From: Carposina sasakii
Taxonomy: Eukaryota; Arthropoda; Insecta; Lepidoptera; Carposinidae
Direction: 5' to 3'
Length of the DNA stretch: 64,000 nucleotides
Assembly (NCBI GenBank): GCA_014607495.2
Contig: CP053157.1
Location: forward strand, 11,098,001 to 11,162,000
The notes below the pieces were generated by a model. It was not told the DNA's origin and did no database searches. It saw only the letters and a program-made list of their open reading frames with translations. Numbering within the stretch: position 1 is the first letter of the stretch; every line of letters begins with the position of its first letter. Positions 30,101 to 45,100 of the stretch are shown here, piece after piece. The position numbers and the translations under genes are program-made.

Positions 30101-33100
30101 TGACCCTCGAATCTTTGACTCATGATTGCGAACACAGGCAATTAAGTCAATTTGAGAAATCAGAGCCCAGACCTAATATGCAATATGAAACTTTTATTAT
30201 ACCAGCAAATTAATGCAAGTAATTTTGTCATAAGCCGTGTAAATGTTGGTGCTAAAAATTTCCCCATTATGCCTTTCTATTGCCGCAATATTACCTTTGT
30301 AGTCAAGTTCATATAAAGGCGATAAGTATGTGAAAGGCAACGCGTGGGTGCCTCTAGTTGGATAATACAGCATTATCACATGTCCCACAATTTATCATTA
30401 TTTACTACACAGAAGCTACAAATGAATAAGTCTACAAATTCGAAAACGCAATAAGTCTGGACAATTTACAATACTTTGAGTAATTCACTATGGGTGCGCC
30501 CACCACCGGGCCCTACACCCTCCACTGACCCTCGGATCTGATAACTCATAATCATAACTGCGACAACAGGCACTTGCACTAACTACAATCGCCACCAGAA
30601 TGCACTTGCAATTGCACGAATAGTGCCTGTTTTCGCAGTTATGAGTTATCAGATCCGAGGGTCAGCGGAGGGTGTAGGGCCCGGTGGTGGGCGCACCCAT
30701 AGTGAATGTTTGAACTTCCGAATTGTAACGCATAATACAATTTCATTAATACTTTGAGTAAGTATATTTTAGTAAAGTTTTGAAAATACTTATTCATACT
30801 TACGTGCTGAAATATTCGGTTCGTAGGACATCTCGAGAGTACGGGACATTCTAAATCTATAAAACCGAGACTAATAATTCCACCCGCACCTATCGCGAAA
30901 AAAGATTTTTCAAATCGGTTCATAATTGTATCGCGTTACGGGTATGAACCTCTTTTTTTAGTCGGTTGAAAATCAGAGGCCATATAGGCACGAATAAAAG
31001 CTCGTCAAATAACAATTCGATTTTATCGTTCGACATTTTATCTGAGGACATCGATTTATCGTTTACGCGTATTTATTTGATCTCGTAATGATTTCCCGGG
31101 ATAAAAAGTAAGATCCATTTCTGCAAATCCGCCGATCCAAGGTGTCGTTGGTGCGTAGGACATACGACATCGTAAGGTAACAACAGATAAGCTGCGAATT
31201 GTCAATTTATTGTGTATATACTGCATTTAATATTGCTAAGAGCAGATTCAATGCATTTCCAATAATCAGATAGACTATCTGACGGATAAAGTTGATCCTG
31301 TCTCTGTTCAAGGGTCAGTGGGGGGTGTAGGGCCCGGTGGTGGGCGCACTCTTATTGTCTGTTCAAGCTATTAAAAGACAGCATACAACTTCATCCTTCA
31401 GGGGGGAAATTCTCGAAGTCTCGAGTTGGAGAGAAGCTGAAATGGAACCGTTGTCGTAGACGCTCGAACAAAGGAATAAGTAGGTACTTTACGGTGACGT
31501 AATTAGACACATTTCAGCACGAGACGGATATTTGTTTTTATTGTCATACTCGCGACCGATGCGTACTAAAATATGCCTTATTAAGTTATTACTCAAGCGG
31601 TAAGTATACAAGGTGTAACAGAAAGGGTATGTTATGTGAAAATTTATGTAAATAGCCCACTATAGAGATCCTATTTCCAAAATTTGAGACTCGAAATCAC
31701 ATTTTTATTTTTCAAGATTGTATGGACATTCCTGAGTTGTTACTGAATTCTTCATACTATCTGGAAAAATAAAAATGTAAATTTGAGTCTGAAATTTTGG
31801 AAATAGGTTCTCTATAGTGGGCTATATACATAGCTTTTCGCTTAACATACCCCTTTTGTTACACCCTGTATATTGCTTCGCATCGCGTTTCGTTAACGGT
31901 TCGTTAGTGGTTGCGTTTCTACTCAAACATTTTCAAGAATTGCCCTCCAGATAGGCTATCTGACCATTGAAAAAATCGGCCTTAAGTAAATTACAAGTAG
32001 ATCCGATCTATGGATAAAATATATCAACAAGTTAGTCTATAATTAGTTCAATAAGCCGGTCAAGCCGCCGCGCCGCCACGGAGCTGCGGAGATGAGCTGG
32101 TCAATGTCAGCGGATGTCGAACCTTGTTAAGACGTTTTTTCTGTCTTCGTTGTAGGGCATTGTTTACTTATAACGGCGGAGGAGACATAGTACATTTCTT
32201 TGTTAGTCACGACTATTAGGACTCAAGTTCAATTTTAAAGATTAATTCTATATGATACAGAAATCAGGATCACTTCGATTCCAATTTGCATTTAAGGATA
32301 GGCAAGCAAATTCAATATGATTGTATTTCATTGCGTTCTATATGAGTTATCTAACCCGCCTGCCGTTGCATATGCACTATGGGGAAAACCCATGACAGTA
32401 GCCTTGTGGCATGCCCTAGAAAGGTCTACATCTAGCAGTAGACTGCAATAGGCTGATGGGCATAAGTTATCCGGTCAAGCCTCCCGGTCAGTCTTACCTA
32501 GATATAGGACCAAAAGAACAATTCAAAATATCAACACAAATCAATAGTACAAAAGATACAAGACAAGTTAGAAACTTAGTAAGAAACTTCCCACGTTGAA
32601 TGGGCGTTTGTTTCGTTCCGGGAACTACCATGATGACTTGGCGAGCCTGCTCATGAAGCATAATACAATGGGGAGTTATGATAAACAATGTAGTTGAGAG
32701 GATAGTCATAGTAATATGCAGAAAGAACCACTAGCGAACTTATTGCCTGCCATCTGTGCGATTGCCGGCTGTCCCTGCTGATAACAGCTAAGTCTCGCAG
32801 CTCGGACCTGGGTGAAAGGAATCAAATCTTCAGCATCTTCAAGAAATTGCGTTATATTAAGTAGGTGTAATATACAGAGAGCGAGACCGACTTAAAGTTA
32901 CCATAACCCTTAACTAACCAGGGTTGCTATAATTAACAAATTCGAACACCCCATAACTCTTTACGGCGCGGCAGCAGCGCGGCAATAGCATTAAATGTAA
33001 AAGACTTTCTGTTTGTATTTACTCCGTGTGCAGAACATTGTTGTCGTAGGCTTGGCCGTGAACGGAGAAATCAAGCGATTCAATGTTATACTGTAGAAAA

Positions 33101-36100
33101 CTGTAATCTGGCTATGGCTTTTGATTGTGCCATGTCACCAACAAGTCCAAGTATTATACAGCATTGTATCATGGATTCATCCCTGAAGATTTAACTGAAG
33201 GATTAAAGTTTTCACTGACAAAGTCGGAGGCAAATGCTAGTCAACGTAAAAAAAAATATATCTCTTTATATTTTAGAATTGCATGATACAAATCATGTTG
33301 TAACTAAACGATAAGGTGTAAAAAATGCGAGTAAAAACCTCAGATGCTACATAAGGTAAAAAGTAAAAACTGCAGCACTCGACAACGATAATTTTTTCAA
33401 GCATTCTCCATCCATAAACAAAATGGTATGGATCGTAGCAACACTCGACGCGACGACGTCTGGGTAACAGTAAGACAGGTTTTTATGGCCGAAACTTGCC
33501 TAACCTGAATCTATAACATTGGCTGATAATATGATCGAACTATTTTGGGAAACTTAAACGGATTGGATAATCTTTGGAATTTATTTAGCACAGCTACAGC
33601 ATCATCAATTACCAGACCTCCTAGCGTGACCACGCATCGTGGATATCGTATCGTACAATATCGTATTGTCTCTATACAAAATTCAACATGGCGGCTATAT
33701 TTATCGTATTTTGACAGGCTAGATGTCGATAAATCGGTTTATCATATCGTGATTCGCAGGTCATTCTACTTGTGCAGCTATACCAATGCTTAGAGCACAT
33801 ATTTAATATTAGTCTCACGAGTAAGCTCGTCTAATCCTATCTCTATTTTTCTGTTCTATGAATGAACCAGTTGGTGGTTCTGATGGAAAGACGTCTAAAA
33901 AGAAGAGCTAGAGTTAGTTAGAAATGTATTATAGGTTTGTAGGAAGTTAAGAATTACTTTGTGGTAGGTAATGACCTGTAGACTTGCCTTCTACTTCCTT
34001 CCTTAACAATAATACACTGATGTACGAGTACATAGCCTAGAGTTTTCGTTCCATACTGATCAATCCAATAGAGTTCCAACGCTTACCCGTGCAAAACACA
34101 GTCGGTACAAAAACACCACATTGGTTATAATAATAGTTAACCTTGCAAATACTCGCAGCCCAAAAAATACTGGCCCAAAATACGCAATGAATACTGAAAA
34201 GCTTTATAGCATTCAATCATTCGTCAGTTTCAATGGCAACCCATAATTTGTCTCGCCTGGAGCCAAAGAATGCGGGAAGGGAATTCGAAGCCGGTTTACG
34301 ACCTGCCTTCACCCTTTGTAAGGTACCGCCGTACCATGGCTCCATTGCAAATCGTGGCCGGCATAGCCTTAAGATTTCCTTTCGATCTTCTTAATTGATA
34401 TTATCATTACGAGCAATACAAGATAGTATACCCACTACAAATATACATAGATATTGATTTGTGTATGTATCTACTGCGGAATGGGCCATATGTATTTTCC
34501 TTGGGGTCGTCTTTAGTCTGTATTAACTTAAATTATACAAAAGGGATAATTCTTAAGAAAACTCCTATAGCTTTATCGGCAGTCGTAATAATAGTGCACA
34601 CGTTCCTCAGCGTCATCATGAGTCAAAGCGTTAAGAATTTTGTAAATAATTTCTCAGAAAATGTCGACTCTACCAGCTGTTACTGTATGAAGTGGCGTGC
34701 GTGCAAGTGCATTAAGCAAAAGATAAGGCTCAAGCAAATCAGAATAAATTGCGCAATAGGATCATCATCACTTGTTCAACCTTCGATAGCCGTATGCAAT
34801 AACTTTATCTCTTTGAGAGGGGTCTCATTGTTATTTTATCGTTTAACATCTTTATGGCTTTGCTGCAAGTGTTGCAACATTTTACAATCATTGACGAAAT
34901 GTCTTTTGTTGCAGACCTATGCCGCGGAGAACACAGGAAGCTCTCAAGAGATCTTGGATAGTCTGAACAATAAATACTTCTACTATACGAGAACGAGGGG
35001 TCTTTTCCGGAACTGCTATCCCAAGGAACGACCACCATCAGGTAAGAAGATATTCGAATTGTAGAAATCTATTATGACTTTTACGTACCTACCTACTAAA
35101 TAATGCAGTTATGTATTTCAAAATAATTAATGTCATGGTTATACTCATACGCTTGATATTTAATGAAAATTCATAAAAGGTCAGTATAATTTGCGATTGC
35201 GAAGCATTTAACAAGCTGTAATATTTATTAGAGAAATAGATTATTCTAAAGAGAAAACCCCTTTTACACATGAAGACACTGTAGGTATACCAATGTCGAT
35301 ATTTTACAAAGATACGCCAATATACCGCATTCTGATGAGCAGATATAGCGGCACCAATCAAAAGACTAATTATACGTTCTATATCTATTAAGAAATCCCA
35401 CAAAACAATAATCATAGTGCTTACCCTAACTGAGCACATTCATGATAATGATTAGCGTAAACCTAGTGAAGCGTACAGAATAATTGATACTAAATACGGA
35501 CTTTATCCAGTAGAAGTAAAGACGATATTGAAGCGGATAACCAGCTATGGTCAGTAGCACATGTGTACGGTATATCGTGCTGGAACAGGTGTGTAACTGT
35601 TGCTAAAGAATACAATAAATACGATGGTCTAGCCTCTACAACATGTCATGTTGGATGACAAATAGGAATCTAGGCCAAGCCAGAACATGTTTCTAGTGAG
35701 AGCTTAAATGACACCTGTAATTTTGAACAATCAACTGTAGCTCGACAGGTTATACTCGCCAATTTAGTAGAACCCGTGATTTCCAAAGATCTATATTTAA
35801 TGTTCTCTTGAATGAAAAAACATTATTTAGGTATTTTTGTTTATTTTAGATTTATGTATTTTTATTTTATTTAATTATTTAGTTTATTGGTCTGTTTGTG
35901 TGCACAAGTACCTACCTCTTATGTTTATTTCTCTTTCACGATTGGTTTGATAGAAGAAATCTCTTTTAGAGATAAGCACGCCTTTGTACATTTTCTTTGT
36001 CATAAACTTTATTTGTGAAAACTAACTGTGTACAATAAAGCATAATAATGTTTTTGCTTATGTCACTGTGTTTTACCTATTTGAAGTTAGTGTTCTTCTA

Positions 36101-39100
36101 CTATTATGTAGTAGGTACTTATTAAAAGATAGGTATAGGTATCGATGATCACTTATCAAATATGTAGGTAATATCATATTCAAAACATTTTACAGCATTC
36201 AAAGTTATATCAACACATACCTTTTCTCAAGTCTCCAATCCTAATAATCCCTGAGAATGCTATACGTAAATTATAAGTATGAAAGAACTATCTTGAATAG
36301 ATCTGGGCCGAGGTCCGACGTCCGTATAATTTATGATTGATTTCAAACCTCAGGCGATATGTAAAGCATTTATTGAAAAAATATAGGAACAAAGCGAAAG
36401 CAGTGATTGATGTTATATTAATATAAGTACTATAGCCATTGACTATAGCGTATAAATTAAGCTTTTAATAATTGACTTTAATTTATCAATCATTAATGTT
36501 ACTATCCTTATCACCTAAACATGGTGATAAATAACGCTATCGTCAATTCCTTTTCTTATATTGTGGATATAATTAAAAATGTAAACACCTCTTCAGCAAT
36601 TTTAATTATTTTGTTCTTAATACAGGGCAAATGCTTTCTATTCAATAAGTTCAATCTTTATAATATTTGAACTGAGTATGATATTTTCTAAATTTCAATC
36701 AATCAAAACTATATTACTCAGAGCAATAAATAAAATATTATTACTACGTTTCTGTAATTTACAAAAAATACACAATAACGGGCTAGTTTTCATAGCATGT
36801 TACGTAATAAGAAAAAAAAAACAGACGAATTTGGGACAAAATTCTACATATTTTTTTATGTGTCATATGTTTTTTTCTAATTTCAATGATAGACAATACT
36901 ATTAGCTTTCAAACACAGTTTTTCACACTTGATAGGCCTTTTAAATCCAGGGATATTGTCAAAATTTACCACTAACATAAAAAAAATATATTTAAAACTC
37001 AAAATAGCTGTCATTTCTAAAAGAGGGTAGTTAGACCCCCACAAGGGGGTGTTTTTATCGATAAAATGAAGTGTACAACACGCCCTTAAAATATTGCTAA
37101 CTCTACCCCGGACACACTATAAAGGTACAGTCAGTCCCTTTTATTCAGGGCCGTCTCTTCATAAATGTTTTTCAGTGTGGTCTTTCGTACAATAACCTAG
37201 GTATACGCATACATATTCATAGGTTCCTTGAACTCCTATTTTATCGCCTCCAAGCTTACCTTGCAGACACGCTGTCATTTCCGCCGAGTTCATACAAACT
37301 GTATTCGAAAGTCATAACTTAATTATTCAACTCAAGTATCACACCATAAGTATAGACGCAAAGGCTGATAAAATAATTTGGCCCCCTTATTAATATAATT
37401 TTGTATGCTTGGAAAGGTCTAGGTCGTACGTGACCCTGTTCAGCGTTACTTATTTGTTTGGGACCAATTTAATTTTTTTACACGCATTAGTAATCTGTTC
37501 GATATTGACGTTTCACTTTCTAACCTTTTGTTGTTTGATTTTTTACTGCACGTTTTGAATGAAGGCGATTCAGTTTTCGGTATTCATCTCGTTGATGTAA
37601 ATGGGCAGATTCATTGCCTGGTTATCTACATTACGTGCTCCGACTTAGTTCGATGTTATCAAATATTTTTTAATAGACAAACCACGTTTCATACGTGTCG
37701 TTTTACTTTAGATTATAGCGTAATAAATTATGAAATAATTTTAAACACAAGCTCTAAAGTATCAATATAAATGTTTTATTAACATTGTACTACGTCAGAT
37801 TTTTTTTTCATCTTCTTCTATCTATATGTCGGAGATCAAGATGTCATATCCTACAGTCGGATCTCCAACGCCATCTATTTTCAATCGTTGAAGTTAGAAA
37901 CGTCAAGTCGACAGCTATCACTGACTTGAGGACAGCTGTCACTTGGGTAAAGACAAGACAGAGTACTGAGAGGGCGCCACTGTAGATTTACAACGACCAC
38001 CGGGTCGTTTGAATTGAGCCGGAGGGTATTCTGTGCTTTTTGTTGCGTCTGTCGAGCGAAGGACGGGTGCTAATCAGCCTCTGTCTTGTACTTACCACGT
38101 TTCTACGTTATCCGCTAGAATCCTAGTAATCTTGTGCGTAGATACAGTGAAAGTGTTTGTGATTCCTAATTAAGCTTGTTTACTACACGCCGCATTCTTT
38201 ATTTCGGATTTTGGAAGATGTCGGACACACCTAACGGCACGCCACTCGACCCATCTACGTCATATACATATAATAAAAATGTAACGGATCGTTGTCTGTA
38301 CATGGAAAATATATGAGAAAAAAATATTATAGGAGACCTTTATCAACGCAATAGAACCCAAAACGATGATTTTTGGAATTTTTGTCTGTTTGTCGGTTTG
38401 TCTGTGCGTTTGTGCACGCTAATCTCAGAAATGGCTGAACCGATTCCGATGCAGTTTTCAGGAATATATTGTGACAGGTCCCACTTAACATGTAGGCTAT
38501 TTTTTATCCCGGGAAAATGTTTTTATCCCGGATAATTTCGACATTTTGTTTTTTCTGTAGTCCACGCGGACGGAGTCGCGGCGTCCACTAGTTTAAAATA
38601 AGTATCGTCAGTCTCTCATAAATTACCACCTCCTTGTTTATTTAAATGTTTAGATTACTACCATCAAATACTTTATCCACGAACCCAAATAAATGGTGTG
38701 TCGAAATGCCAGAAGGTACTCGGACTCGGTACATAATTGTCAATCCACGGAACACCAGAGGCCGTCGCCCACGGCCTGCTGATCAACCTTCGAGGTCGTG
38801 ACCTTGACCACCACGCTAAATACTTTAGCTACTATATCATTTTGAACATCTTTAAATTATTTGGTTTGCCCAGAAGCAGTATTATCTGAAATTAGGTAGC
38901 AATAAGAATTTTTGTATGTTCTATCATCATCAAGCCATTTGGATAATTTAGCTGATTTGAACATGAAGCCATATATTATGTTTAGTCGTCTTTGTACTGG
39001 TTAACTATTTATTTTAAACGACCGTTCGTAATATCGATTTTATAAATTTATCAATATCAGTAGTGATCAAAGGATGATATAAATAGTTTTTGTTGGTTAA

Positions 39101-42100
39101 GTAAGACGCTCACTGTAAAATAAAAATTGCTTTCAAATGGAAAATTACAAACACATCCTAATCGATTTGATTTTTATTTGATTTGGTTTTTTGCTTGGAT
39201 TAAGTTAAATAAACCAGGGCATGATGGTCATACTCGTAGAACACATGATTTGTTTATTTTTGTGCTGTTCTAACATGTTTCGTAGATGTTATAGAAATAT
39301 ACAGGATTGAAACGATTTAGGAAACCATTTGTGATTTATCTCTGGTGGTCGAAGGACCAAAATTATTATCATCTTTGTTCCAATTGAATTTGAAAAACCT
39401 GATGAAGTATATATTAAAAGTGCTATAGCACCAACGATTCTTCTGGCATTTCTTTTTAATTTCTCATCGGTAAATTGAGGTCATGCTCTCCACAAAAAAT
39501 GATAAGTACTTTATTGAGTTTCCTTTCAACTAGATAGTCGGTTGAGCAACCGTCTAATTGCATATGTTGCTACAGGCAACAACTGAATTGGTAATAGCTA
39601 TTGGCCTTAGTCATGCAACGAAATAATTCGGTGCATGAACCTCATCGTTTGAACCTGTTTGTGAATGTTAAGAATATACACTACCTAACCCCACAGATTA
39701 ATTAGATATTGGAAGTAATTTATTAAGGTCTCTATTGTGTCTAAAATTTTACTTACTTATGGTAAATAAGCATAGATTATTACTTACAGCTTACTTTTTT
39801 GGTGAATGTTTCTGTAACTTTTTACCTCATAAAGTTTCTTTAGTATGTCATTTTACCTGTACCTTACTCTTAAAGACTTTCTTTTTTGCTTTGGTCTACA
39901 AATACTTAAACTTAGGTATTAAGTGGTCTTTCATCAATCATTGTCAATATTAAAATTAAATCATTAAACCCAGTTCCTAATAGGTACGACTAACAAATGA
40001 ATTTGCTTTTCCTTCCCTTTACTCGTGTAGGTAATGTACACAACATTAATTAACCAAACAGGATAATTATAAACCAGTTATTCTTAAAGAGGTATTTGTT
40101 TGTTAATTAGGAAATTATTAGCTTGAATGCAGGAGTAAGCCGGACGATAAGTAGAGCCTATGGAGCCATTGAATGGAATTATTTAAATACAAATTATTGC
40201 CCCGTCAGAAGATTGGCTTAAATACTGGAACCCGACAAACTTCAATATTATTAATAACCAATATTATTATAGTTACAACTTTGTTGTAATTTATTGTAAT
40301 TTAAAATATTTAATCATTATTTTTGGAATATTCTGGGTAATTCGTCGTTTCATTCGAACGTAATAAGCTTGCGCCAGAAGAAGGCAGGCATTTTAGGTGA
40401 AATTTCCGTTCCACAAACCGAGAGTGAACCGGTCTTAGTCAACCAACAGGCGAAGCTATCGGCTGTTATAGGCGTCTCACTCAGATTGTGGAATGGAGAT
40501 GCGCTTGAGCATTTTTTGTTCCTATTTCAGGGATCTCTTGTGGTTCTGTTAGTGTAGTTAAAATATGGGTATGGAGTCTAATAGGTTCCATAAATTGTTA
40601 GTTCAAAATGCGAAATACAACTTAGGGGATTAATGTCGCTCGAATATTTTATATCCTGAAAATTCCTTTGATACTGTGACGTTTTCTATAAGCGATAATA
40701 CTACATGAATACATTTATCAAGTAGGGTAGGTACCTATAACATCATGAAGCTTTATAATCTATCTACAAAGGCTTCCTATTCAACTATAACGCGGATGAA
40801 ATCTACAGAACCCCCAAGGCTAAGACTAAGCCAGTTTGAAATATTTTTATCGCCACGTATACTCGGGAGATTAAGATAGAAGCGAAGGTCAGGCAGAACC
40901 AGTATCCGGAGCTCTCGGGGAGGATGTTTATTTTCACTGGGTGCATACAGATTGCTTGTATTTCTGTTGTGTGTTTTTCTGCCGGTCCCGATTAAATCTG
41001 CAGATAATTTTGAAAGCCTGCGCCTGTTTGTTTGTGGCAAGCAAGAAGTAACACAACAGGCGTATCTTCTTGCTGTTTTATGTTGTCTAATCTTGACAGG
41101 GAACAGAAGGGCAATCCCGCTAAATGACAACATATTTATGTATTTACCTTTCTGTCAAACTACTGTTAGATGAGCGATTGTCAAGAGTTTGCTAAGTTGC
41201 AAATGCAACTTTATTACCGGCTTGTTTATTAAGTATTACATGTAGACAGGATTTCTCATGAAATCTCTAACTACCATATACATATTGCAATATTGTTGTC
41301 CGTACAAAATGTACTCCTATCTCAGTGTATGGTAATTTTATGGTATTTGCATACTCTGAATTCTTGTAGGTCCCACAATAGAGATATTAAGCTATTACAG
41401 ATTATCTTTTTAAACAGCTTATTACGATAGCAATCAACTATATGTATACATAGCGGGTAATAAATACGCACTAATTTTACTTAAATATGGGAAATTCGCT
41501 GTCGTTGGATATTGTTTATAATTCACGTAGATTATAGACTTTATTTATCTATCAGAGAATCCAAAAGAGAGGTTTACCGAGCCGGAGGTATAATTTGAAA
41601 AATGCATTAGTTTAAAAAATAATAATAATGGATAGTCAAATAAAATTATTAATCTTAACAATTCTTGAAAGTCGTAAGAGTCGGGCATTCCAGCTAGCGA
41701 CTTGTCACCGAGTACTATAATTTACATTTGTGTCCGCTTTGTCAAACGTAACTTGTTTAGATCTGAATACCTTATTTCAGGAACAGAGCTGTGTGTATAT
41801 CTTCCTTATTCTATGGTGTTTATGTATCATTGTAAAATCAAATTACCACCATTAAAGTTCACATACCCACAAGTTGTATGTATATGTAGATAATGATGAT
41901 ACTTGCAATTAGATAAAATTATCTACAGGCTCATTTAAAATTGTTTGGCTTTATACTTATTGTTAGGATCATCATCATCAGCCAATTGCAGTCCACTTCT
42001 GGACGTAGGCCTCCCCCAGGGCACGCCACAAGACTGCCAGGGGGGTATTTGCCCATAGTCACCACGCTGGGCAGGCGTTTATTGTCAGGATACTTGAGTG

Positions 42101-45100
42101 ATAATTGAATTTTCAATGAGAAATTATTATACACGCACCATAAAATTTTGGAATCATCTAACTGGGATGTTACGTTTGGCATAAAAAAATTGGTATTATC
42201 ATGATTTATATTAGAACCGGATCACAATATGGCGCAGTTTATCTCTAGAAAACATGTGTAGGCCTCAGATCAAGAAGTAGGCACGTGACGGTAAAAGCTT
42301 TCTAAAATGTCATGATGCTAAATAAACTCGAACGGCTCCAAAATATAGGAATTCGATTTATATATGGCTTACGCAAGTATGACCGTGTATCTCATCTTCG
42401 TAAAGAGTTAAAATGGCTCCCTATCCGCCATCGCCGGAATGCTCACGTACTTATACTACTCTATAAGATTCTGTACAGTGGTCCTTCTCCGGAGTATCTT
42501 GTTGAGAGATTTCAATATCTATTCTCCAGACACAGACCTCTTAGGTCTATCACTGCATCTATGTTGAAAACTCCTCAACCTAACACCGGAGCATATGGTT
42601 ACTCCTTCACAGTTCACGCGGTCAAGCTTTGGAATTCCTTACCCCACTCAGTGAGGGATTGTCGTACCATCGGCACTTTTAAGAAGAGACTTAAGGAGCA
42701 CTACTTGTCTCTCTGAAGTTAGTAGGTTATTAATGTTATTATGGAATATGTAAGTTGGTATAGTATTTGTTTATTTTTTGTTATCTGTCTTTTTTCTCTC
42801 TGTGCACATGTGTTTTACCTACCTCTTCTGTGATGTCTTTTTCATTGGTTCGGGTTAGCTGGAAGAGATCTTTTATAGAGATAAGCTCGCCTTTGTACAA
42901 TATTTTTTTGGATTGTGTTATTTTTAATCTTTGTGTGTGTACAATAAAGAATATGAATAAAGAATGGTTTATCGTACCTAAATGAAATTATCATCAGGCA
43001 TCGAAATTAGGGGAACTTGTACAAGAATTTGTTGTTATCTACTAAATTAGATAGATCCATTGTTATGCTAGAACCAATAATTTACAATACAACAAAGACA
43101 GTAGCCAGCAAAGGCAACGTGGATACAATATCCTTCGCATATCAGTTATTTCGTAAGGCGAATTCAGTGGAAGCTCGTATCTAGATGTTTTGCAAGCCGG
43201 CCAGCACACCGTGAAGGAATGCCAGATCAGTTAGGACGTAATAACCTTCCGTGACATCATTAGTGTTATCTCAATTTAACGTTAACCGGTTATCGTATGA
43301 TGGAAAATCTATTGTAGACGAAAACTCGTTGAAAACGCTAAAGCATGTCGAGATAGGTACTGTATCAATTGATTATTATATTTATTATATATCATTATAT
43401 CTACATAAAATTTACCCATATATGTATTATTACACATATATATTTATAGCAGAGTAACCAGCAGAATGTCGTAAATATACGTACATAAGAAGACATAACT
43501 TCACTTTCAAATAATCATTGGACCTGTTCGTTCAGAGAACTTAAATAAGGTGAAGTTAAGCCTGACCATTTAGCTTGATTGATGATGTAGAAAACGTCTG
43601 GTTCATTTTCATAAAGAGCTTCGAAGGTCATTTGAGAAATCAATGAAAGTGGGTACTTACCTACTTACATCGGAATTTGCGATGGTAAGTTCATCAACGA
43701 TAGGTATTCGTACTCGGAACATTTTGTGCTTTAGGCCCACGGAGGAAGATGTCAAGGTCTGAGGGAGGTGAAGCGAAAACTGATGTGATGATCTAGGCTT
43801 AAATCACTATCTCCTAAACTTGCATTCTGGGTAAAGACGACAAAGAGGACACGGACACAAAGATTTGTACTTTTAACATAAGCTTAAATATTATCTACAT
43901 ATTATGCTTGTACAGTACAAGTGGGTTTATATATATATATATATTCACACACTTCACAACACATTAACTTAGTCCCACATTAAGATCCATAAGGTCTTGT
44001 ATCGTATGTGTGTGTGTGTGTGTTGTGTTGTGTTTGTGTGTGGGTATGCAGTGGGTCTAGATAATTTATACAAAAAAAATTAAATTAACAATGATTTCAT
44101 AGCAATACCATACCGTAGTAGTATCACGAGTCTCGACTCGCTGTCATTGATTTCTCATTAGGTACGTCTTTGTTCAACCATATTGTTTGTACTCATTGTT
44201 ATTTGAGGTGCTGATCAGTCCAAAATATTATGTAATCTTGCTCACGTTGCTACCTTGTCATTTATTTAAATACTAAACAGTCATTGGGTGCTAATTTGTT
44301 AATGAATGTATCTTCCTGAACTATTTGCGTAGGTTGGTTTTGTTTTGAATTATTTGATGAAGATTGCATTTTATTTAGGTTCGTTTTCTTGCATATGTTT
44401 TCGTGTCTATGATACTGTGATTACATCTTAGTTAATAAGGAATTTTTTACATTTGGATAAATAAGGGTTCTCAACATTATGGGAAATTAGAGATACAATT
44501 TACTTGCTCACACCCAATACATAAGTATATTGACTGAACGGGGGATATAGCCGGTCGTGGAGTTAGTAAAATTGCCTAACATGTAGAACTTCGTTTGTGC
44601 CTACTGCTCGTGAATATTTCATTGAAGCGGCTAGTAAAAAAATCGTGTCCTTTCCTACACATGGGAAGGCGTGACCAGAATATCTAGGCTTCTTGTTACC
44701 GTTAATAGCAATTGAAAAAGTTACAAAATCACGATTCACTTGTTGATATGACACCTATGTGTTACTAATGTGAATTCATTTCGTGCTTTGTCCTTAGCCG
44801 ATTTAGAAATCGCAGATTACAAAAAGCTGTCTAGTCCACTTCTATGAGTTGGTACCATCTAACGTTTAACTGACGTCGGCGCCTATCTGTTCTAGATTCT
44901 TTTTAGATTCTGCCGATTTATACTACAAGGGGACCAAAATATTGCAAGAATCTTGCAAGAATAAAGAAACCTGGACGCCAATGGTATACCAACACGCGAT
45001 GACCATCCTGCTTTGGTATAAAGCAATCTATTTTGCCGTGCAATACCGTTTAAGATCCCTGGTTTAACACATGCTCACGGTAAACGAAAACCTGTATATC

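Noticed and set aside
31088..31112. Phrase TCCCGGGATAAAAAGTA as a further Helitron H1 copy
   Set aside because: Only about 20 bases match and no ends are present; too short to call.
40777..41133. 118-codon minus frame in intron 2
   Set aside because: No recognisable motif, no promoter or splice support, and frames are open on both strands there.
44007..44043. TG-rich run as a regulatory element
   Set aside because: Plain microsatellite next to a SINE tail.
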